In this document: positions 63,939 to 64,000 of the stretch, one piece after another | Layout: each line of letters starts with the position of its first letter | Numbering within the stretch: the stretch's first letter is position 1 | Assembly: GCA_029547205.1 (NCBI GenBank) | Contig: JAKPPT010000122.1 | Location: 62,001 to 126,000, forward strand | Reading direction: 5' to 3' | DNA: 64,000 nucleotides | Origin: Spirochaetota bacterium | GTDB lineage: Bacteria > Spirochaetota > Spirochaetia > Treponematales > UBA12059 | Translations under genes and position numbers: made by a program | Notes under the pieces: model-generated | Databases searched by the model: none | What the model saw: the letters and a program-made list of their open reading frames with translations, nothing else | Told to the model about the DNA's origin: nothing

Positions 63939-64000
63939 ATGAACATACTGATTGCTAATGATCATGGTGCTGTTGCGCTCAAACAAGCTATTCAAAATGC
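63939..64000 (+). CDS. rpiB: Ribose-5-phosphate isomerase B/LacAB family (cut by window edge)
   Basis: Only 20 codons are visible: MNILIANDHGAVALKQAIQN, a normal RpiB start with the DHGA substrate loop. The ATG has CGGAG upstream. It diverges from moxR across 74 nt. Confidence 0.8.
   Translation, partial: MNILIANDHGAVALKQAIQN

Noticed and set aside
1-64000. CRISPR arrays, insertion sequences, prophage or integrated elements
   Set aside because: No regularly spaced repeats, transposase genes or terminal inverted repeats were seen; the only recombinase is a core-like Xer fragment at the left edge.

Overview
The window reads as a stretch of an AT-rich treponeme-like spirochaete chromosome. The evidence is gene content and order rather than a marker gene: a short division and cell-wall cluster (mraZ, rsmH, ftsL-like, murF, mraY, ftsW, ftsQ, ftsA, ftsZ), a SpiroCoCo-type giant coiled-coil protein, tilS-ftsH, dksA beside infA, lax spirochaete-style lipoboxes, and a MoxR/DUF58/BatA/BatB/TPR/BatD operon in the order known from spirochaetes. 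No insertion sequence, prophage, CRISPR array or rRNA is visible. All but a few accessory genes look like core chromosome.

Layout. 1-8904 (minus): division and wall cluster, running from an MraZ-box-controlled promoter down to ftsZ and a partial Xer recombinase. 9098-10694 (minus): gpsA and ndk. 10871-16327: accessory block with a DUF6765-like protein, a lipoprotein, an alpha/beta-hydrolase-fold exported protein lacking the usual nucleophile serine, and a TPR-GAF-GGDEF diguanylate cyclase. 16474-24922: glmS, a parE-parC (topoisomerase IV-type) pair, birA and a hypothetical. 25015-30221 (minus): hflX, a DUF155-like protein, a stand-alone PASTA protein, fmt, def and a DUF192 lipoprotein. 30370-33828: nrdJ, class II ribonucleotide reductase, under a probable NrdR operator. 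33835-41142: exported TPR protein, ftsH, tilS, rplY, tRNA-Gln, spoVG, an extremely acidic small protein and a glutaredoxin. 41252-49827: exported proteins, tmRNA, the coiled-coil protein, a TPR lipoprotein, a uracil phosphoribosyltransferase-like protein and PduL. 49944-56925: recJ, pyrimidine-nucleoside phosphorylase, recO, an outer-membrane-like protein, a PHP phosphatase, dksA, infA and an Smr protein. 57001-63864 (minus): the Bat operon. The right edge enters rpiB.

The genes form tight, translationally coupled operons with many 4-bp ATGA overlaps. The most unusual signals are: a roughly 110-residue insertion in RecJ that resembles a degenerate DnaQ-type exonuclease domain; a 94-residue protein whose last 65 residues contain 50 Asp/Glu and 12 Phe/Tyr, driven by a strong promoter with an A-tract; paired NrdR-like boxes at nrdJ; a four-box MraZ operator; an apparent CTG start for ftsA; and several genes whose -10 box lies only 7-10 nt from the start codon with no Shine-Dalgarno sequence. 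Family names are from sequence recognition without database searches.
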